Source: Candidatus Rubrimentiphilum sp. (GTDB taxonomy: Bacteria; Vulcanimicrobiota; Vulcanimicrobiia; Vulcanimicrobiales; Vulcanimicrobiaceae). Taken from it: 64,000 bases of DNA. The notes under the pieces are model-generated. The model saw nothing but the letters and a program-made list of their open reading frames with translations. It searched no databases and was not told the origin of the DNA. The first letter of the stretch is position 1. The number at the start of each line of letters is the position of its first letter. Where the stretch lies: contig DASTDE010000003.1 in the NCBI GenBank assembly GCA_035710515.1, forward strand, positions 186,001 through 250,000, in the 5' to 3' direction. Made by a program: the position numbers and the translations under genes. Below, one piece after another: positions 1 to 9,419 of this stretch.

Positions 1-2
1 GA

Positions 3-1595
3 TCGATCTTCGCGCCAACATCGGCGTACTCGGGAACGACCTACGCGCCCGGCCAAACAGTTTTGCTGAACAACCGCACGACGCTTCCGGACCAGCGCCT
101 CTACGACAACGAGCCGATGTTCGAGGCGGAGCTGCGCACGACGTTACACCAGGATACCGTGCTGGCGCGCTTTTACAGCGCGATTCTCGCGCGCCAAACG
201 ACGTCCGATTTGAGCGCGCCCTCGGCCAACTACGTAACCGGACCGATCGCGCTTTACGGGACGGCGACCGTCGGCGGTGCCGTAACGGCGTTCAATGGAA
301 CACCGGCGAACCTGACGATTCCGACGCCATACTCGAACACGGTCGAGCATGACGCACTGCGCGGCATCTCATTCGAGTACGACCATCCGGCCGGACCGAA
401 CGTCTACACGTTCGCCTTCGATCGCAACTCCTCGCTGACCAACGCCTACTCCGTGACGGGCAGCGCAACGAATCCGCAAGGGAACCTGTCCACCACGATT
501 GCCGCCGGTACACGCCAGGACTTTACAACCTATCTCCTGCGCGCGCAATTCGCCCTGAACGACAAGACGCAGTTGACGCTGGCGAACTATTTCAACACGT
601 ACCGCAACACGTACACGCCGCAACTTTCGGGCGGAGACTTCGTCTTTGTGACCAGCACGACGACCCACGACGACCCGCGCCTTGGGTTAACCTACCGCGC
701 CAATCCGGATCTTTCGGTGCGACTCTCCATGGGATCCGCCATCGCTCCTCCGTATCCCGCGCTTATCGATAACTTGACGCAGACGCCTGCCCAAGTCTAC
801 ACGACCGGCGCGCAGACGGTAACAATAGGAAACAACTCCGGCGGGCTGCGGCCCGAAACGTCGTTCGGTTACGATCTGGGCGCCGACTGGCGCACACCTT
901 CGGGCGACATCCTTTCGGTCGACGCGTACCTCACGAATCTACGCAATCAGTTTGTGGCCGTCGTCTATCCGAGCGGCACGACGTACAATCCGCCCGGAAC
1001 AACGGCGCAAGTTCCGGTCTACGTCAGCACGAACCAAAACCTCGCGCAGAGCCGTTTCGAAGGAATCGACGCGACCTGGCGCCGCGATCCGGCGCGCGGG
1101 ATCGGCTACACGTTCTCGATCGCGTTGCAGCGCGCATACGCGTACAATTTGCCCGCGTCGTTTTATTCCAGCGCCGCCGGTCCATACACGACGAACTTGG
1201 GCGTCGTCAACGGAACGAACTTTTATGCGTTCAACGCGCCGTTCTTCAACGGCATATCGAACAAGAGCGAGGCCTACTCGCAAGGGTACGCCGGCATTCA
1301 TGCGCGCGGCGGAAACGGACAGTACGGGGAGTTCGGGTTCACGTTTTACGGCTCGAACAACACGTACAACATTCCCGCATTCATGATTGCGAGCGCTTCC
1401 TACCGTCAGCCGATCTTCGGGCCGGCGCTGGCACTGCAAGTCTCCGCGGACAACATCTTCAACACCGACTCGGGCTCGTATGTCTCGTACGGGGCCGGCA
1501 TCGGCGCGCCGCTGGCAAATGGACAGTTCGGAGTTCGCAGCGCCGTCCCGTACGGGCCGGCGTCGCTGCGCGTGATGCTGGTGCGGAGTCTTTAA
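3..1595 (+). CDS. TonB-dependent receptor, C-terminal barrel portion (5' truncated by window edge)
   Basis: The frame is open to the left edge, so the N-terminal signal peptide, plug domain and first barrel strands lie outside the window. The visible ~530 residues alternate short aromatic/polar strands and loops. They carry hallmarks of the receptor barrel: an LRPETS segment followed by strand-like GYDLGADWR, a NLRNQFV strand, and the SRFEGIDATWR strand typical of the last third of these receptors. Such proteins import siderophores, cobalamin or glycans across the outer membrane using TonB energy. The substrate cannot be read here. The C-terminus ends in Leu rather than the usual Phe. Its presence is the best evidence that the cell has an outer membrane. 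Confidence 0.85.
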   Translation, partial: SIFAPTSAYSGTTYAPGQTVLLNNRTTLPDQRLYDNEPMFEAELRTTLHQDTVLARFYSAILARQTTSDLSAPSANYVTGPIALYGTATVGGAVTAFNGTPANLTIPTPYSNTVEHDALRGISFEYDHPAGPNVYTFAFDRNSSLTNAYSVTGSATNPQGNLSTTIAAGTRQDFTTYLLRAQFALNDKTQLTLANYFNTYRNTYTPQLSGGDFVFVTSTTTHDDPRLGLTYRANPDLSVRLSMGSAIAPPYPALIDNLTQTPAQVYTTGAQTVTIGNNSGGLRPETSFGYDLGADWRTPSGDILSVDAYLTNLRNQFVAVVYPSGTTYNPPGTTAQVPVYVSTNQNLAQSRFEGIDATWRRDPARGIGYTFSIALQRAYAYNLPASFYSSAAGPYTTNLGVVNGTNFYAFNAPFFNGISNKSEAYSQGYAGIHARGGNGQYGEFGFTFYGSNNTYNIPAFMIASASYRQPIFGPALALQVSADNIFNTDSGSYVSYGAGIGAPLANGQFGVRSAVPYGPASLRVMLVRSL

Positions 1596-1598
1596 GCC

Positions 1599-1919
1599 CT
1601 AGCCTTCGTCTCTCGTCTGGCCTTCCAACTTTTCGTAGGCGTCCTGCATCGTGCGCATAATCTGCGAGAAAGTCGTGGCCATCGCGATGGAACCGCGCGC
1701 GAATTGCGCGACGGACTCGCGCAACTTGCCGCCAAGCTCCTCCGAAAGTTGGACGTCGGCTAATCCCACCAGCTCCTGATAGCGGCTGCTGGCCGTGGAG
1801 GCCGCTTCGGTGACCCGTTCGACGGTTGCCAAATACGCGATAATTGCCGAACCGAGATCGGCCACCGCGGTCCGGCCATCCAAAATGCGCAGCCGGATGT
1901 CGCCGTTTTGATCGGACAT
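1599..1919 (-). CDS. hypothetical small helical protein
   Basis: This 106-residue soluble protein begins with ATG. It has no signal peptide or membrane segment and looks almost entirely alpha-helical, with heptad-like Ala/Leu/Val spacing from about residue 20 to 100. I do not recognise the family. The size and helical content resemble small WXG100-like or phasin-like proteins, but no diagnostic motif is present. It converges tail to tail with the TonB receptor gene (3-base gap) and is divergent from the Lys-rich protein gene, with about 80 bases between them for both promoters. Confidence 0.6.
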   Translation of the reverse strand: MSDQNGDIRLRILDGRTAVADLGSAIIAYLATVERVTEAASTASSRYQELVGLADVQLSEELGGKLRESVAQFARGSIAMATTFSQIMRTMQDAYEKLEGQTRDEG

Positions 1920-2000
1920 GGCCCCGGCGTTCGCTCCGCCGCAAGGTTAGCCTGCGTCCGGATCGGGGAACGCTTCATTTCGAAAAGGAGCATCATTTGA

Positions 2001-2243
2001 ATGCCAACTCGTAAGCGAAAGTCTGCAAAAAAGGCCGTAAAAAAGGCGGTCAAACGATCGGTGAGGGGCGCTAAGAAAGTAGCGCGGGCTGCGAAGCGCG
2101 CAAAACCGAAAGCGAAAAAGGTCGCCAAGAAGGCGGCGAAGACGGCGCGCAAAGTTGCTACGGGGCTGAAAGTTGCCAGCGCAATCCTAGAGCAAGGCGC
2201 CGACCTTACCGACGAAGTAGCGGGCAACCGCAAGAAGCGCTAG
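2001..2243 (+). CDS. Lys/Ala-rich histone H1-like DNA-binding protein
   Basis: The 80-residue product is dominated by KKAVKK, AKKVARAAKR and AKKVAKKAAK type repeats, with a short less-basic C-terminal tail. Such composition is that of the bacterial histone H1-like or AlgP/Hc1-like C-terminal domains that bind and compact DNA without sequence specificity. A good ribosome-binding site (AAAAGGAG, 1983-1990) precedes the ATG by about 10 bases. The stop codon overlaps the stop codon of the convergent hexosaminidase gene. A second, unrelated-in-order but similar-in-composition gene lies at 51062-51352. A role in nucleoid structure is inferred from composition only. Confidence 0.7.
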   Translation: MPTRKRKSAKKAVKKAVKRSVRGAKKVARAAKRAKPKAKKVAKKAAKTARKVATGLKVASAILEQGADLTDEVAGNRKKR

Positions 2244-3838
2244 GGCGAAACGAGCGCACCCCACGAACGCGCGACGTTCGTTCGCGGCATTGCACCGGGA
2301 CCGACGCGGTGAATCCGGCACTCCGTGACGGCGCCGCGCCGTCCGCCGAAAAACGCCGCTGCGCGCACGTCGAGGCGCGCACCCGGTGAAAGATTCAGGA
2401 TCACAGGTTCCCGGTACGCCGGCGCACTTCGCGCCGGCGTCTTTCCATCCAAGGTGTATCGTATCGTCGCATCGATGGGCGTGGAAAGCGCAAGCTTGAC
2501 TCGAGCTGCGGTCGTCCACGCGTCGACGCTTTGTATTTCACCGGGCAGCGCCGTAAAGACCGTGCGATCGCCCTCGACGCTCATCGATGCATTGGGAATG
2601 CGGAACGGATAGCCTTGCGCGTCCAGCCACGCGAATTGCGCCGGTAATCGCTGTAAAAAGTTTGGCCAGTTCTTCTGTGCGCGGGGCGTCCAAAGAATCT
2701 CGGCGAGCGCCAATTCGCGCGGCAACAACATGTAAAAGAGATGCTGCGGCGTTCGAATGCGCTCGGTCCAAAGCGCGGCCTCTCCTCCGACCACTCGCGC
2801 TCGCTGATCTCCGGCCAAGCCGGGCGGAACGACGTCCCACGAATAGACCTCGTCCAACGTGCTCACGTGCCGCGTCGCGCGCGGCTCTTGCATCGGGTCG
2901 CCTTGCGCGGCGTCGAAATAGAGCGGCCAACCCGAAACGACGACGTCGTTTCCTCGTCTGGCGGCATCCGCCGCGCGGCGCATCGAGTTCCAGGCCATCA
3001 CGACGGCGCTCGTCGAGAGCTGCGGACTCAGAATTTCATTCCAGCCCACGATCCGGCGCCCGCGAGTTCGCACGTAACGTTCGATGCGTGAAATAAAGGC
3101 GGGCTCGTTGTAGCCGGCCGGGACTTCGTCGCCGCCGATATGGACGTACGGATCCGGAAAGAGATCGAAGGTCTGCGCGAGGGCATCTTGCAGAAACGCA
3201 AACGTTGACGCGCGCGCGCAAAAAACGTCGCTGCGCCCACACCCAAATTGCGGATACGCTTCGATTGCGGCCGAGGCGTGCGCCGGCATCTCCACCTCCG
3301 GAAGTACCGTCACGAATCGCCGCGCGGCGTACGCTACAACCTCGCGCACCTGCGCCGCGGTGTATGACGGCCGTCCGGAGATCAGATTCGGATAGCCTGG
3401 CACCGGCAGCCGCCACGCTTGGTCGTCCGTGAGGTGCCAGTGGAAGATATTGAGTTTGTAACGCGCGGCGACGTCAATATACCGTTCGACGGTTGCCACA
3501 TCGAAAAAATGGCGCGCGGTATCCAGATGCACTCCGCGCCAGCGATACGCCGGCCAGTCGCGGATCTGCATTTCACGCGCCAGCGAGGTCGCCCTGAGTT
3601 GTTTGAACGTCTGCATGGCGTAAAACAAACCCGCACGCGTATTCGCTTCGGCGGTGACGCCTTGCGCGGTAACGGACAGCGTATAGCCCTCATCACCCAA
3701 GCGCTTATCGGCCGGCGAAAGAATACGTTGCGCTACTGCGGGAGAGCCCGGCCAAGAGCGAATGTTCGCGCCGGCATGGACCGAGCGCGGCCAGGGAACG
3801 ATCGACGGTATCGCTGCCAGCATGAAAGCAGCGATCAT
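2240..3838 (-). CDS. secreted beta-N-acetylhexosaminidase (GH20)
   Basis: Residues 1-22 form a signal peptide. An N-terminal GH20b-type domain is followed by the catalytic TIM barrel from about residue 98 (RWRGVHLD, then NIFHWHLTDDQ). The catalytic pair is in HIGGDE at D237-E238, the substrate-assisted motif of family 20 enzymes that remove terminal GlcNAc or GalNAc. The last ~100 residues form a small beta domain resembling chitobiase C-terminal domains. Length (532) is normal. The start lies 10 bases after the stop of the S9 peptidase, so the two secreted degradative enzymes are probably co-transcribed. The likely role is turnover of chitin- or peptidoglycan-derived sugars in the periplasm or outside. 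Confidence 0.9.
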   Translation of the reverse strand: MIAAFMLAAIPSIVPWPRSVHAGANIRSWPGSPAVAQRILSPADKRLGDEGYTLSVTAQGVTAEANTRAGLFYAMQTFKQLRATSLAREMQIRDWPAYRWRGVHLDTARHFFDVATVERYIDVAARYKLNIFHWHLTDDQAWRLPVPGYPNLISGRPSYTAAQVREVVAYAARRFVTVLPEVEMPAHASAAIEAYPQFGCGRSDVFCARASTFAFLQDALAQTFDLFPDPYVHIGGDEVPAGYNEPAFISRIERYVRTRGRRIVGWNEILSPQLSTSAVVMAWNSMRRAADAARRGNDVVVSGWPLYFDAAQGDPMQEPRATRHVSTLDEVYSWDVVPPGLAGDQRARVVGGEAALWTERIRTPQHLFYMLLPRELALAEILWTPRAQKNWPNFLQRLPAQFAWLDAQGYPFRIPNASMSVEGDRTVFTALPGEIQSVDAWTTAARVKLALSTPIDATIRYTLDGKTPARSAPAYREPVILNLSPGARLDVRAAAFFGGRRGAVTECRIHRVGPGAMPRTNVARSWGALVSP

Positions 3839-3848
3839 CGCCCGTCCT

Positions 3849-5936
3849 CTACGGTGCGCCGAGCTTCTTGAGCAGCCAAGCCGCCGACGTGTCGTACAGC
3901 TGCAGCGTATCCGCGAACTTCAGATTCTCGTGCGTTTCGTTTGGAAAGACCATCTCGACGACTTCGACGCCCTTGGCACGCAAGCGGGTGGCCAGATCGA
4001 CCCCCTGCGAAAACTCCACGTTGCGATCGTCGTCGCCCTGGCTCATAAAGACCGGCGAACGCCACGTATCGATCGCCGAGACCGGCGACGAATCCTCGGC
4101 GATCTTTCGCTCGGCGGCCGTACCAACCGCACGGCCGTAATCCGCGTCACGCGTCGTCGCCCAATTGTGGACGCCCGCCATATCGACGCCCGCTTTAAAG
4201 ATATCCGAGTTGCGCGCCAAGCCGAGCGCCGTCAGATAGCCGCCATAGGACAAACCATAGATCCCCATGCGCGCAGGATCGACGTCGGATCGATTCCGGA
4301 GGTACGCCGCACCGGCGAGCACGTCCTGATACTCGCTGCCGCCTTCTGCGCCGTAGTTCTTCGCCTCGCGGAAATTGTGACCGTACATGATCCCGCTGCG
4401 ATAATTAATCGAAAGAACGACGCAACCGTGATTGGCGTAGTATTGGTTCGACTCGTAAAGGTCGGTATAAAACTCGAGATAGTGAAATCCGGGCAGCATC
4501 TGCCGCCGCGAGCCTCCGTGATCGAAGATGACGGCGCAATGTTTCGTGAGACCATCCTGCGGAACGAAGAGCTGTGCGTGAATCAGCAGGCCGTCCGGCG
4601 CGTGAAACGTGACGAGCTGCGGTTCTACCAAATCGTTTGCGGGAAACTCGGGCGGAACGGCGGGACCGCCTAGTGCCGTCGCCGCTTCGCCGCGCATGAC
4701 GAACACGGCCGGCGGATTCTTGTAGCCTGCATTGACGTACGCAACCGCGCCGGACGCCAGAGCCGCCGGAGTCCACTGGCTATCTGAGCCGGTTGTTATT
4801 TGCGCCGGAGGCGATGCGTCGAAGCCGGCGCTCCAGATATGCCGCCGGTCGATGTCGTTTTCGTTGCTGGAAACGATCACCCGGGAATGATCGAGCGCGA
4901 CGGTAGCGTTTTCTACCTCAAACTGGCCGGGCGTTAGGAGCTGCGCGCTGCCGCCGCTTGACGCGATCGAATAGAGATGCCGCCAACCGTCCTTCTCCCA
5001 GGGAAAGGCGATTTGCCCGTTATTCGACCAGAAGAGTTGCGCCGCACTGTCCGTGCCGTAAAAGACGCTTCCCATGCCGCGATCGGCTTGCCAGATCTGG
5101 TGTCCGCCCGAACCGTCGGCGCCCGCGATCCAGATCGACCACGGCTCCTTGACGTAATCAACGTACGGATCTTCATTTTCCAGCGTGCCCGGCGTACGAA
5201 TGAACGCAATCTGGCGACTATCCGGGGACCACGCCGGCGCAATGTCGTGCGCAAAGTACGGCGCCGCGTACGAGATCCGGTTCGAGCGCAAGTCGTACAG
5301 CGCGATAAAGCTGTGATCGCCGCGCGAGTTCGTAAATGCGAGTCGCGATCCGTCCGGCGAAAACTGCGGATCGGAAAGCGAGCCGCGGATCGAAAAGAGC
5401 CGCGATGGTTTTCCGGTGCGAATCGCGCCCGACGTCTCGAGAGTCGCCGAATACGGCTGTCCGCCAAGAATCCATACGATCCGATCGCCGCCCGGCGAAA
5501 CCGCCGGCGAGTTCCCCTCGCCGACGCGCACGGGCTGACCGCCCGAAGCCGACACGACCCAGATCGTTTGCTTCGGCGGTATCGCAAGCGAGAGTGGGTT
5601 GGGATATTCGCTGCGCCGGTTCGTGCCTTCGCCGCGTACGTACACCACCGCGCGATTTCCCGGAACGATCGCGAGCGATCCTACGATTTGACCATCGTCG
5701 GCCGAATAGGGCGTAATCTTCCGCGCCTCCGACCCCGATGAGAAAAAGATGTTGTGCATTCCCCGCTCGTTGGCGGTGAACGCTATGGCCTTCCCATCCG
5801 GCGAAGCCGTGAGGTCATCCACAAACGGCGCGGAAAGAACCTGCGCCATCGTAAACGGTGAGGCCGCATGAACGGGCGTGGAAACAAGCAAGGCCAAAGC
5901 GATCGCAATAAAAACGCGGGCGAATGGACGGAACAT
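3849..5936 (-). CDS. secreted S9-family prolyl oligopeptidase / acylaminoacyl peptidase
   Basis: A signal peptide (about residues 1-24) is followed by a TolB-like beta-propeller with repeated SPDG(S/K) blades (SPDGKAIAF, SPDGSRLAF, SPDSRQIAF). A C-terminal alpha/beta-hydrolase domain carries the triad Ser563 (GLSYGGY), Asp about 636 (QGDDDRNV) and His669 (NETHEN). This is the architecture of dipeptidyl-peptidase IV/acylaminoacyl peptidase proteins, which cleave short peptides that pass through the propeller. Being exported, it would process peptides in the periplasm or extracellularly. It is the first gene of a two-gene unit with the GH20 enzyme downstream. Confidence 0.9.
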   Translation of the reverse strand: MFRPFARVFIAIALALLVSTPVHAASPFTMAQVLSAPFVDDLTASPDGKAIAFTANERGMHNIFFSSGSEARKITPYSADDGQIVGSLAIVPGNRAVVYVRGEGTNRRSEYPNPLSLAIPPKQTIWVVSASGGQPVRVGEGNSPAVSPGGDRIVWILGGQPYSATLETSGAIRTGKPSRLFSIRGSLSDPQFSPDGSRLAFTNSRGDHSFIALYDLRSNRISYAAPYFAHDIAPAWSPDSRQIAFIRTPGTLENEDPYVDYVKEPWSIWIAGADGSGGHQIWQADRGMGSVFYGTDSAAQLFWSNNGQIAFPWEKDGWRHLYSIASSGGSAQLLTPGQFEVENATVALDHSRVIVSSNENDIDRRHIWSAGFDASPPAQITTGSDSQWTPAALASGAVAYVNAGYKNPPAVFVMRGEAATALGGPAVPPEFPANDLVEPQLVTFHAPDGLLIHAQLFVPQDGLTKHCAVIFDHGGSRRQMLPGFHYLEFYTDLYESNQYYANHGCVVLSINYRSGIMYGHNFREAKNYGAEGGSEYQDVLAGAAYLRNRSDVDPARMGIYGLSYGGYLTALGLARNSDIFKAGVDMAGVHNWATTRDADYGRAVGTAAERKIAEDSSPVSAIDTWRSPVFMSQGDDDRNVEFSQGVDLATRLRAKGVEVVEMVFPNETHENLKFADTLQLYDTSAAWLLKKLGAP

Positions 5937-5981
5937 CGCCCCGTCATTCGCCCGGTCTTGAACCTACCCTTGCGCTAGTCT

Positions 5982-6281
5982 TTAAACGCGGGCGACCGTT
6001 CTATCGACGATCGTGTTGCCCTCTTCCAGACCCACGCGATTCAACTTCCCGGGAAAATACTGCGCGACAAATTCCGCGGCAATTTTGGTCGAGGCCTGCT
6101 CGCCTTCGCGCGTTTCGAAGATGCTTACCGTCGTCAGTTGATTCGAGCCTGCATCAATGGCGTAGTATCCGCAGAAGCCGGGCACTTCGGAGACTTTCGG
6201 CAGAAAGTTGCGATCCAGGCTGGTTTTGAGTTCGTCGGAGTTGACGTCGCTCGTGTTGTAACGGCGAATAGCGAGGAACAT
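5982..6281 (-). CDS. small protein resembling the ABM/dimeric alpha-beta barrel fold
   Basis: The 99-residue cytoplasmic protein has a beta-alpha-beta pattern (MFLAIRRYN..., GFCGYYAIDAG, LTTVSIFETRE) reminiscent of antibiotic-biosynthesis-monooxygenase-like or heme-degrading ferredoxin-fold dimers. The resemblance is to the fold, and no function can be assigned. The start is well supported: AAAAGGGGG ends 6 bases before the ATG, and a strong promoter lies upstream at 6313-6341. Confidence 0.6.
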   Translation of the reverse strand: MFLAIRRYNTSDVNSDELKTSLDRNFLPKVSEVPGFCGYYAIDAGSNQLTTVSIFETREGEQASTKIAAEFVAQYFPGKLNRVGLEEGNTIVDRTVARV

Positions 6282-6312
6282 AAAAGACCCCCTTTTTGGT
6301 AAAGAGGGCCTC

Positions 6313-6341
6313 AGTATAGCAAGGCGAGCTGGCGAAGTCTA
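6313..6341 (-). promoter_or_regulatory. sigma70-type promoter of the 5982-6281 gene
   Basis: On the minus strand, TAGACT (6341-6336) and TATACT (6318-6313) are separated by 17 bases, and TGC immediately precedes the -10 box (extended -10). Transcription would begin near 6306 and give a ~25-base leader containing the ribosome-binding site. The -35 box overlaps the stop codon of the upstream gene. Confidence 0.65.
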
Positions 6342-6797
6342 CGGCTGCATGGCCGCGCGCAAGGCTTCGGGTGAAGCGCCGAGCTGCAGCAAAATGCGTC
6401 CCGCGTCGGGAGCGCGGCGCGGCTGTCCCTGGCCTCCGCCGGGCGGCCCGGACGGCGGCGATCCGCCGTTTGCGCTTTCGAAGATTTTACGCATCGCATC
6501 GCGCATCTGCTGGCTCTGCGCAATCACGGCCTTTGACTCATCCGGAGTCAAAATCGCATCGATCTGCGTGATCGCGTCGGGCATCGAAACGGAGCCGCTG
6601 TCGAACTGCGTGATAACGGCTTGCACCTTGGTCTGATGATCGGCGCTGAGCGCATTGAAGCTTGCGGTCTTGGTATCGGCCCGCAGTTTCATGACTTGGG
6701 CCTGCTGATCCGGCGTCAGGGTGGGCATGAATTGGGCCGGGGCGGCGACCGGAAGCGCGCACACGGCAAAAAGTAAAACGAGAAAAATATTTCGCAT
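6339..6797 (-). CDS. exported LTxxQ-like (Spy/CpxP-type) periplasmic protein
   Basis: The 152-residue product has a signal peptide ending near APA (about residue 20), then LTPDQQAQVMKL and later ILTPDESKAVIAQSQQMRDAM. The paired LTPDQ/LTPDE motifs in amphipathic helices are the signature of LTxxQ proteins such as the periplasmic chaperones Spy and CpxP. A Gly/Pro-rich linker (about residues 110-128) and a short C-terminal helix follow. A chaperone or stress-sensing role is inferred from the motif. No two-component system is nearby. Confidence 0.6.
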   Translation of the reverse strand: MRNIFLVLLFAVCALPVAAPAQFMPTLTPDQQAQVMKLRADTKTASFNALSADHQTKVQAVITQFDSGSVSMPDAITQIDAILTPDESKAVIAQSQQMRDAMRKIFESANGGSPPSGPPGGGQGQPRRAPDAGRILLQLGASPEALRAAMQP

Positions 6798-6868
6798 GAA
6801 CGAGACGCTACAGGGCGTGGCTGAGAATTCCTTGGGGGTTACCAGAACTTGACGCTTGGCGTCGCCCG

Positions 6869-7951
6869 CTAGGCCAAGCTGCCCGGTGGAACGACCGACG
6901 CGCCCGGAGCAGGCAGCGAACCGGTCAGGTCCGGCGCTTGCCCGCCGTGCTCTTCAACCCAGTGACAGGCTGCGAAATGTCCCGGCGCATACTCGGTGAA
7001 CGGCGGCACTTCCAGCTTGCAGCGTTCGAATGCGACCGGGCAGCGCGTGTGAAAGCGGCAGCCCGAGGGCGGGTTTACGGGCGAGGGAATGTCGCCCGTC
7101 AGAACGATGCGTTTGCGCCGCTGTTCGACGTGCGGATCGGGAATCGGAATTGCCGACAGCAGTGAGATCGTATACGGATGCAGCGGACGTTCGTACAGAT
7201 CGTCCCGATCCGCCAACTCCATGATCTTCCCGACGTACATGACCGCGATGCGCGTCGAGATATGGCGAACGACCGACAGGTCGTGCGCGATGAAGAGATA
7301 GGTCAAGCCGAGTTTCTGCTGCAGATCCTCAAGCAGATTGATCACCTGCGCTTGAATCGAAACGTCGAGCGCCGACACGGGCTCGTCGCAGACAATGAAC
7401 TTCGGATCGACGGCCAGCGCGCGCGCAATTCCGATGCGCTGCCGCTGTCCGCCGGAGAACTCGTGCGGATACCGGTTCGAGTGATACGGCTGAAGGCCGA
7501 CCAGGCGCAAGAGCTCCTGGACGCGCGCCTCAACCGCTTTCCCTTCTGCCAGATGATGAATCTTCAGCGGCTCGGCGACGATGTCGCCGACGGTCATGCG
7601 CGGATTCAGCGAGGCAAACGGGTCCTGAAAGATGATTTGCATCTCACGCCGCAGCCGCCGGATGTCGCCGCGCGAAAGATCCAGGATCGGCTTGCCGTCG
7701 AAGCAGACTTCGCCTTTGGTCGCCGGCAGCAGGCGCAAGATCACGCGTCCGACCGTAGTCTTACCCGAGCCGGACTCGCCGACCAGCCCCAGCGTCTCGC
7801 CGCGAGCGATCGTGAAATCTACGCCGTCGACGGCTTTGACGTCGCCGACGTGCTGCGAGAGCAGCCCGGCGTGAATCGGAAAATATTTGTAGAGATCGGT
7901 GACTTCGATCAGATTGTCGGTGGTTGGCTCAACTATGGGCTGGGCACTCAT
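6869..7951 (-). CDS. oppF: oligopeptide/dipeptide ABC transporter ATP-binding protein (OppF type)
   Basis: The protein has Walker [10 protein letters not shown] near residue 57, an [15 protein letters not shown] signature, Walker [14 protein letters not shown] and the C-terminal oligopeptide/dipeptide transporter extension (GCRFHTRCP). It energises uptake of short peptides as a heterodimer with the upstream OppD-type ATPase. A GAGGGG ribosome-binding site precedes the ATG. The permeases and solute-binding protein are not in this window, so the pair must work with components encoded elsewhere. It is separated from oppD by 94 bases that contain a dispersed repeat. Confidence 0.92.
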   Translation of the reverse strand: MSAQPIVEPTTDNLIEVTDLYKYFPIHAGLLSQHVGDVKAVDGVDFTIARGETLGLVGESGSGKTTVGRVILRLLPATKGEVCFDGKPILDLSRGDIRRLRREMQIIFQDPFASLNPRMTVGDIVAEPLKIHHLAEGKAVEARVQELLRLVGLQPYHSNRYPHEFSGGQRQRIGIARALAVDPKFIVCDEPVSALDVSIQAQVINLLEDLQQKLGLTYLFIAHDLSVVRHISTRIAVMYVGKIMELADRDDLYERPLHPYTISLLSAIPIPDPHVEQRRKRIVLTGDIPSPVNPPSGCRFHTRCPVAFERCKLEVPPFTEYAPGHFAACHWVEEHGGQAPDLTGSLPAPGASVVPPGSLA

Positions 7952-7987
7952 AATGGCCCCTCGTCACGTGCGCATTCGCGCACTGCT

Positions 7988-8044
7988 CGGGGGTCCGAAG
8001 CCTGTACTGAGCCGGGTCGAAGTGACAGGCTCGGGATGACAGTT
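7988..8044. repeat. dispersed GC-rich repeat, intergenic copy (oppD/oppF gap)
   Basis: This segment contains GCTCGGGGGTCCGAAG, CTGAGCCGGGTCGAAG and GACAGGCTCGGGATGACAG. It shares the GCTCGGG...GCTC(A/G)xGATGACA framework with the copies inside trmFO and the fadB/J-like gene. CCTGT...ACAGG-type inverted halves give it palindromic character. Boundaries are approximate. Confidence 0.65.
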
Positions 8045-8045
8045 G

Positions 8046-9059
8046 TCATGAGTGACCCACCGTCTCGACTTGGATCGTACGCTGATCCTTCGCGCGTTCG
8101 TCGTAGAGGAAGCAACGCGCGACGTGACCTTCGCCGAAATCGTAGACCGGAACGGGCTCGGCGCAGATCGGCATGCGGTACTTGCAGCGCGGCGCAAACG
8201 CGCATCCCGGCGGCAGACGAAGCAGGTTCGGCGGCTGACCCGGAATCGGTTCGAGCCGCTGGCGATCGCGAATGTCCAAGCGCGGCAGCGAGGCCAGCAG
8301 TCCTTGCGTGTACGGCATCTTCGGTTCGTCGAAGATCTGCTCGGCAGTTCCGTACTCGACCATGTTGCCGCCGTACATCACCAGCACGTTCTTGCAGACT
8401 TCCGCCACGACTCCCAGGTCATGTGTGATCAAGATGATCGCAGCGCCCGTCTCGTGCTGCATCTCGTTCATCAGTTCCAGAATCTGCGCTTGAATGGTGA
8501 CGTCCAACGCCGTGGTCGGCTCGTCGGCGATCAAGAGTTGCGGATCGCAGGATAGCGCCATCGCGATCATGACGCGCTGCCGCATGCCGCCGGAAAATTG
8601 ATGCGGATATTCCTTAATGCGCTTTTCTGGAAGCGAGATGCGCACCTTCTTGAACATCTCGATCGTTTTTTCGGTCGCTTCTTTCTTATTGTAGCCCAGA
8701 TGCAGCTGGACCGCCTCGGAGATTTGCTCGCCGACGGTAAGCACCGGATTGAGCGACGTCATGGGATCTTGAAAGATCATCGCGATCTTGTTGCCGCGGA
8801 TTTTGCGCATCTCCGTCTCGGACTTTGTCAGCAGATTCTCGCCGTTAAAATAGATGGCGCTGCTCGGATCGATCAAGCCGGGCCGCTGAATCAGCCGCAT
8901 GATCGAGAGCGCGTTCACCGATTTGCCCGAGCCGGATTCGCCGACGATGCCCAACGTCGAGCCTGCCTCGAGCGAGTACGAGAGCCCGTTGACGGCAGTG
9001 ACCAGTCCGTCCTCGGTGTTGAACGTCGTCCGGAGGTTTTTGACTTCGAGCAGGGGCAT
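8046..9059 (-). CDS. oppD: oligopeptide/dipeptide ABC transporter ATP-binding protein (OppD type)
   Basis: The protein has Walker [10 protein letters not shown] near residue 41, signature [15 protein letters not shown], Walker [15 protein letters not shown] and the D-type C-terminal region with four Cys ([22 protein letters not shown]) that can bind an iron-sulfur cluster in related transporters. It is the partner of the OppF-type ATPase downstream. Its start lies 6 bases after the secG stop, which suggests transcription from the dxs promoter. Confidence 0.92.
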   Translation of the reverse strand: MPLLEVKNLRTTFNTEDGLVTAVNGLSYSLEAGSTLGIVGESGSGKSVNALSIMRLIQRPGLIDPSSAIYFNGENLLTKSETEMRKIRGNKIAMIFQDPMTSLNPVLTVGEQISEAVQLHLGYNKKEATEKTIEMFKKVRISLPEKRIKEYPHQFSGGMRQRVMIAMALSCDPQLLIADEPTTALDVTIQAQILELMNEMQHETGAAIILITHDLGVVAEVCKNVLVMYGGNMVEYGTAEQIFDEPKMPYTQGLLASLPRLDIRDRQRLEPIPGQPPNLLRLPPGCAFAPRCKYRMPICAEPVPVYDFGEGHVARCFLYDERAKDQRTIQVETVGHS

Positions 9060-9065
9060 GCGCGC

Positions 9066-9419
9066 TTAGATTCCGGTCAGCGACAAGATCGTGCCGAGAA
9101 CGACAAACCCCACGGCAAAGATGCCGGTGATGCGTTTGAGCTGTTCTTCGGCGCCGAGGCGGCTGTACGCGGACTCGACGCGGCCGCCCAGCGTTCCGGA
9201 GAGACCCTCTTGTTTGGTCGTTTGAATCGCGAGCAGCGTCACGAGCCCGACTGCGGAGATGACGAATAAGCCCGCGAGTCCATGCGTCAGCCAGCTGGCG
9301 TTCTGCTGAAACCAAGTGTTCACGTGCGGCGTGCTCGCGACGTTTTGCGTAAGTTGTATCGGTACGCCGGTCGGCACTGCGGCCGGCGCGGCTGTAGCGG
9401 CTGCGAGCAGCCAGGTCAT
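9066..9419 (-). CDS. secG: preprotein translocase subunit SecG
   Basis: The 117-residue protein has two hydrophobic helices (about residues 45-65 and 95-115). Between them is the SecG cytoplasmic loop, recognisable by EGLSGTLGGR, and after it the TGIFAVGFVVLGTIL second helix. SecG assists SecYEG-mediated export. It carries an N-terminal extension of about 40 residues, including a hydrophobic Ala-rich stretch, compared with the usual ~75-residue protein. GGAGG precedes the ATG, and the start overlaps the dxs stop (ATGA), so translation is probably coupled. Confidence 0.85.
   Translation of the reverse strand: MTWLLAAATAAPAAVPTGVPIQLTQNVASTPHVNTWFQQNASWLTHGLAGLFVISAVGLVTLLAIQTTKQEGLSGTLGGRVESAYSRLGAEEQLKRITGIFAVGFVVLGTILSLTGI

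Noticed and set aside
4440-8260. T-loop-like GGTTCGA strings (near 4445, 7473 and 8248) as tRNA hints
   Set aside because: Each lies in a confident coding region and no acceptor or anticodon stems can be paired around it. No tRNA or rRNA is visible in the window.
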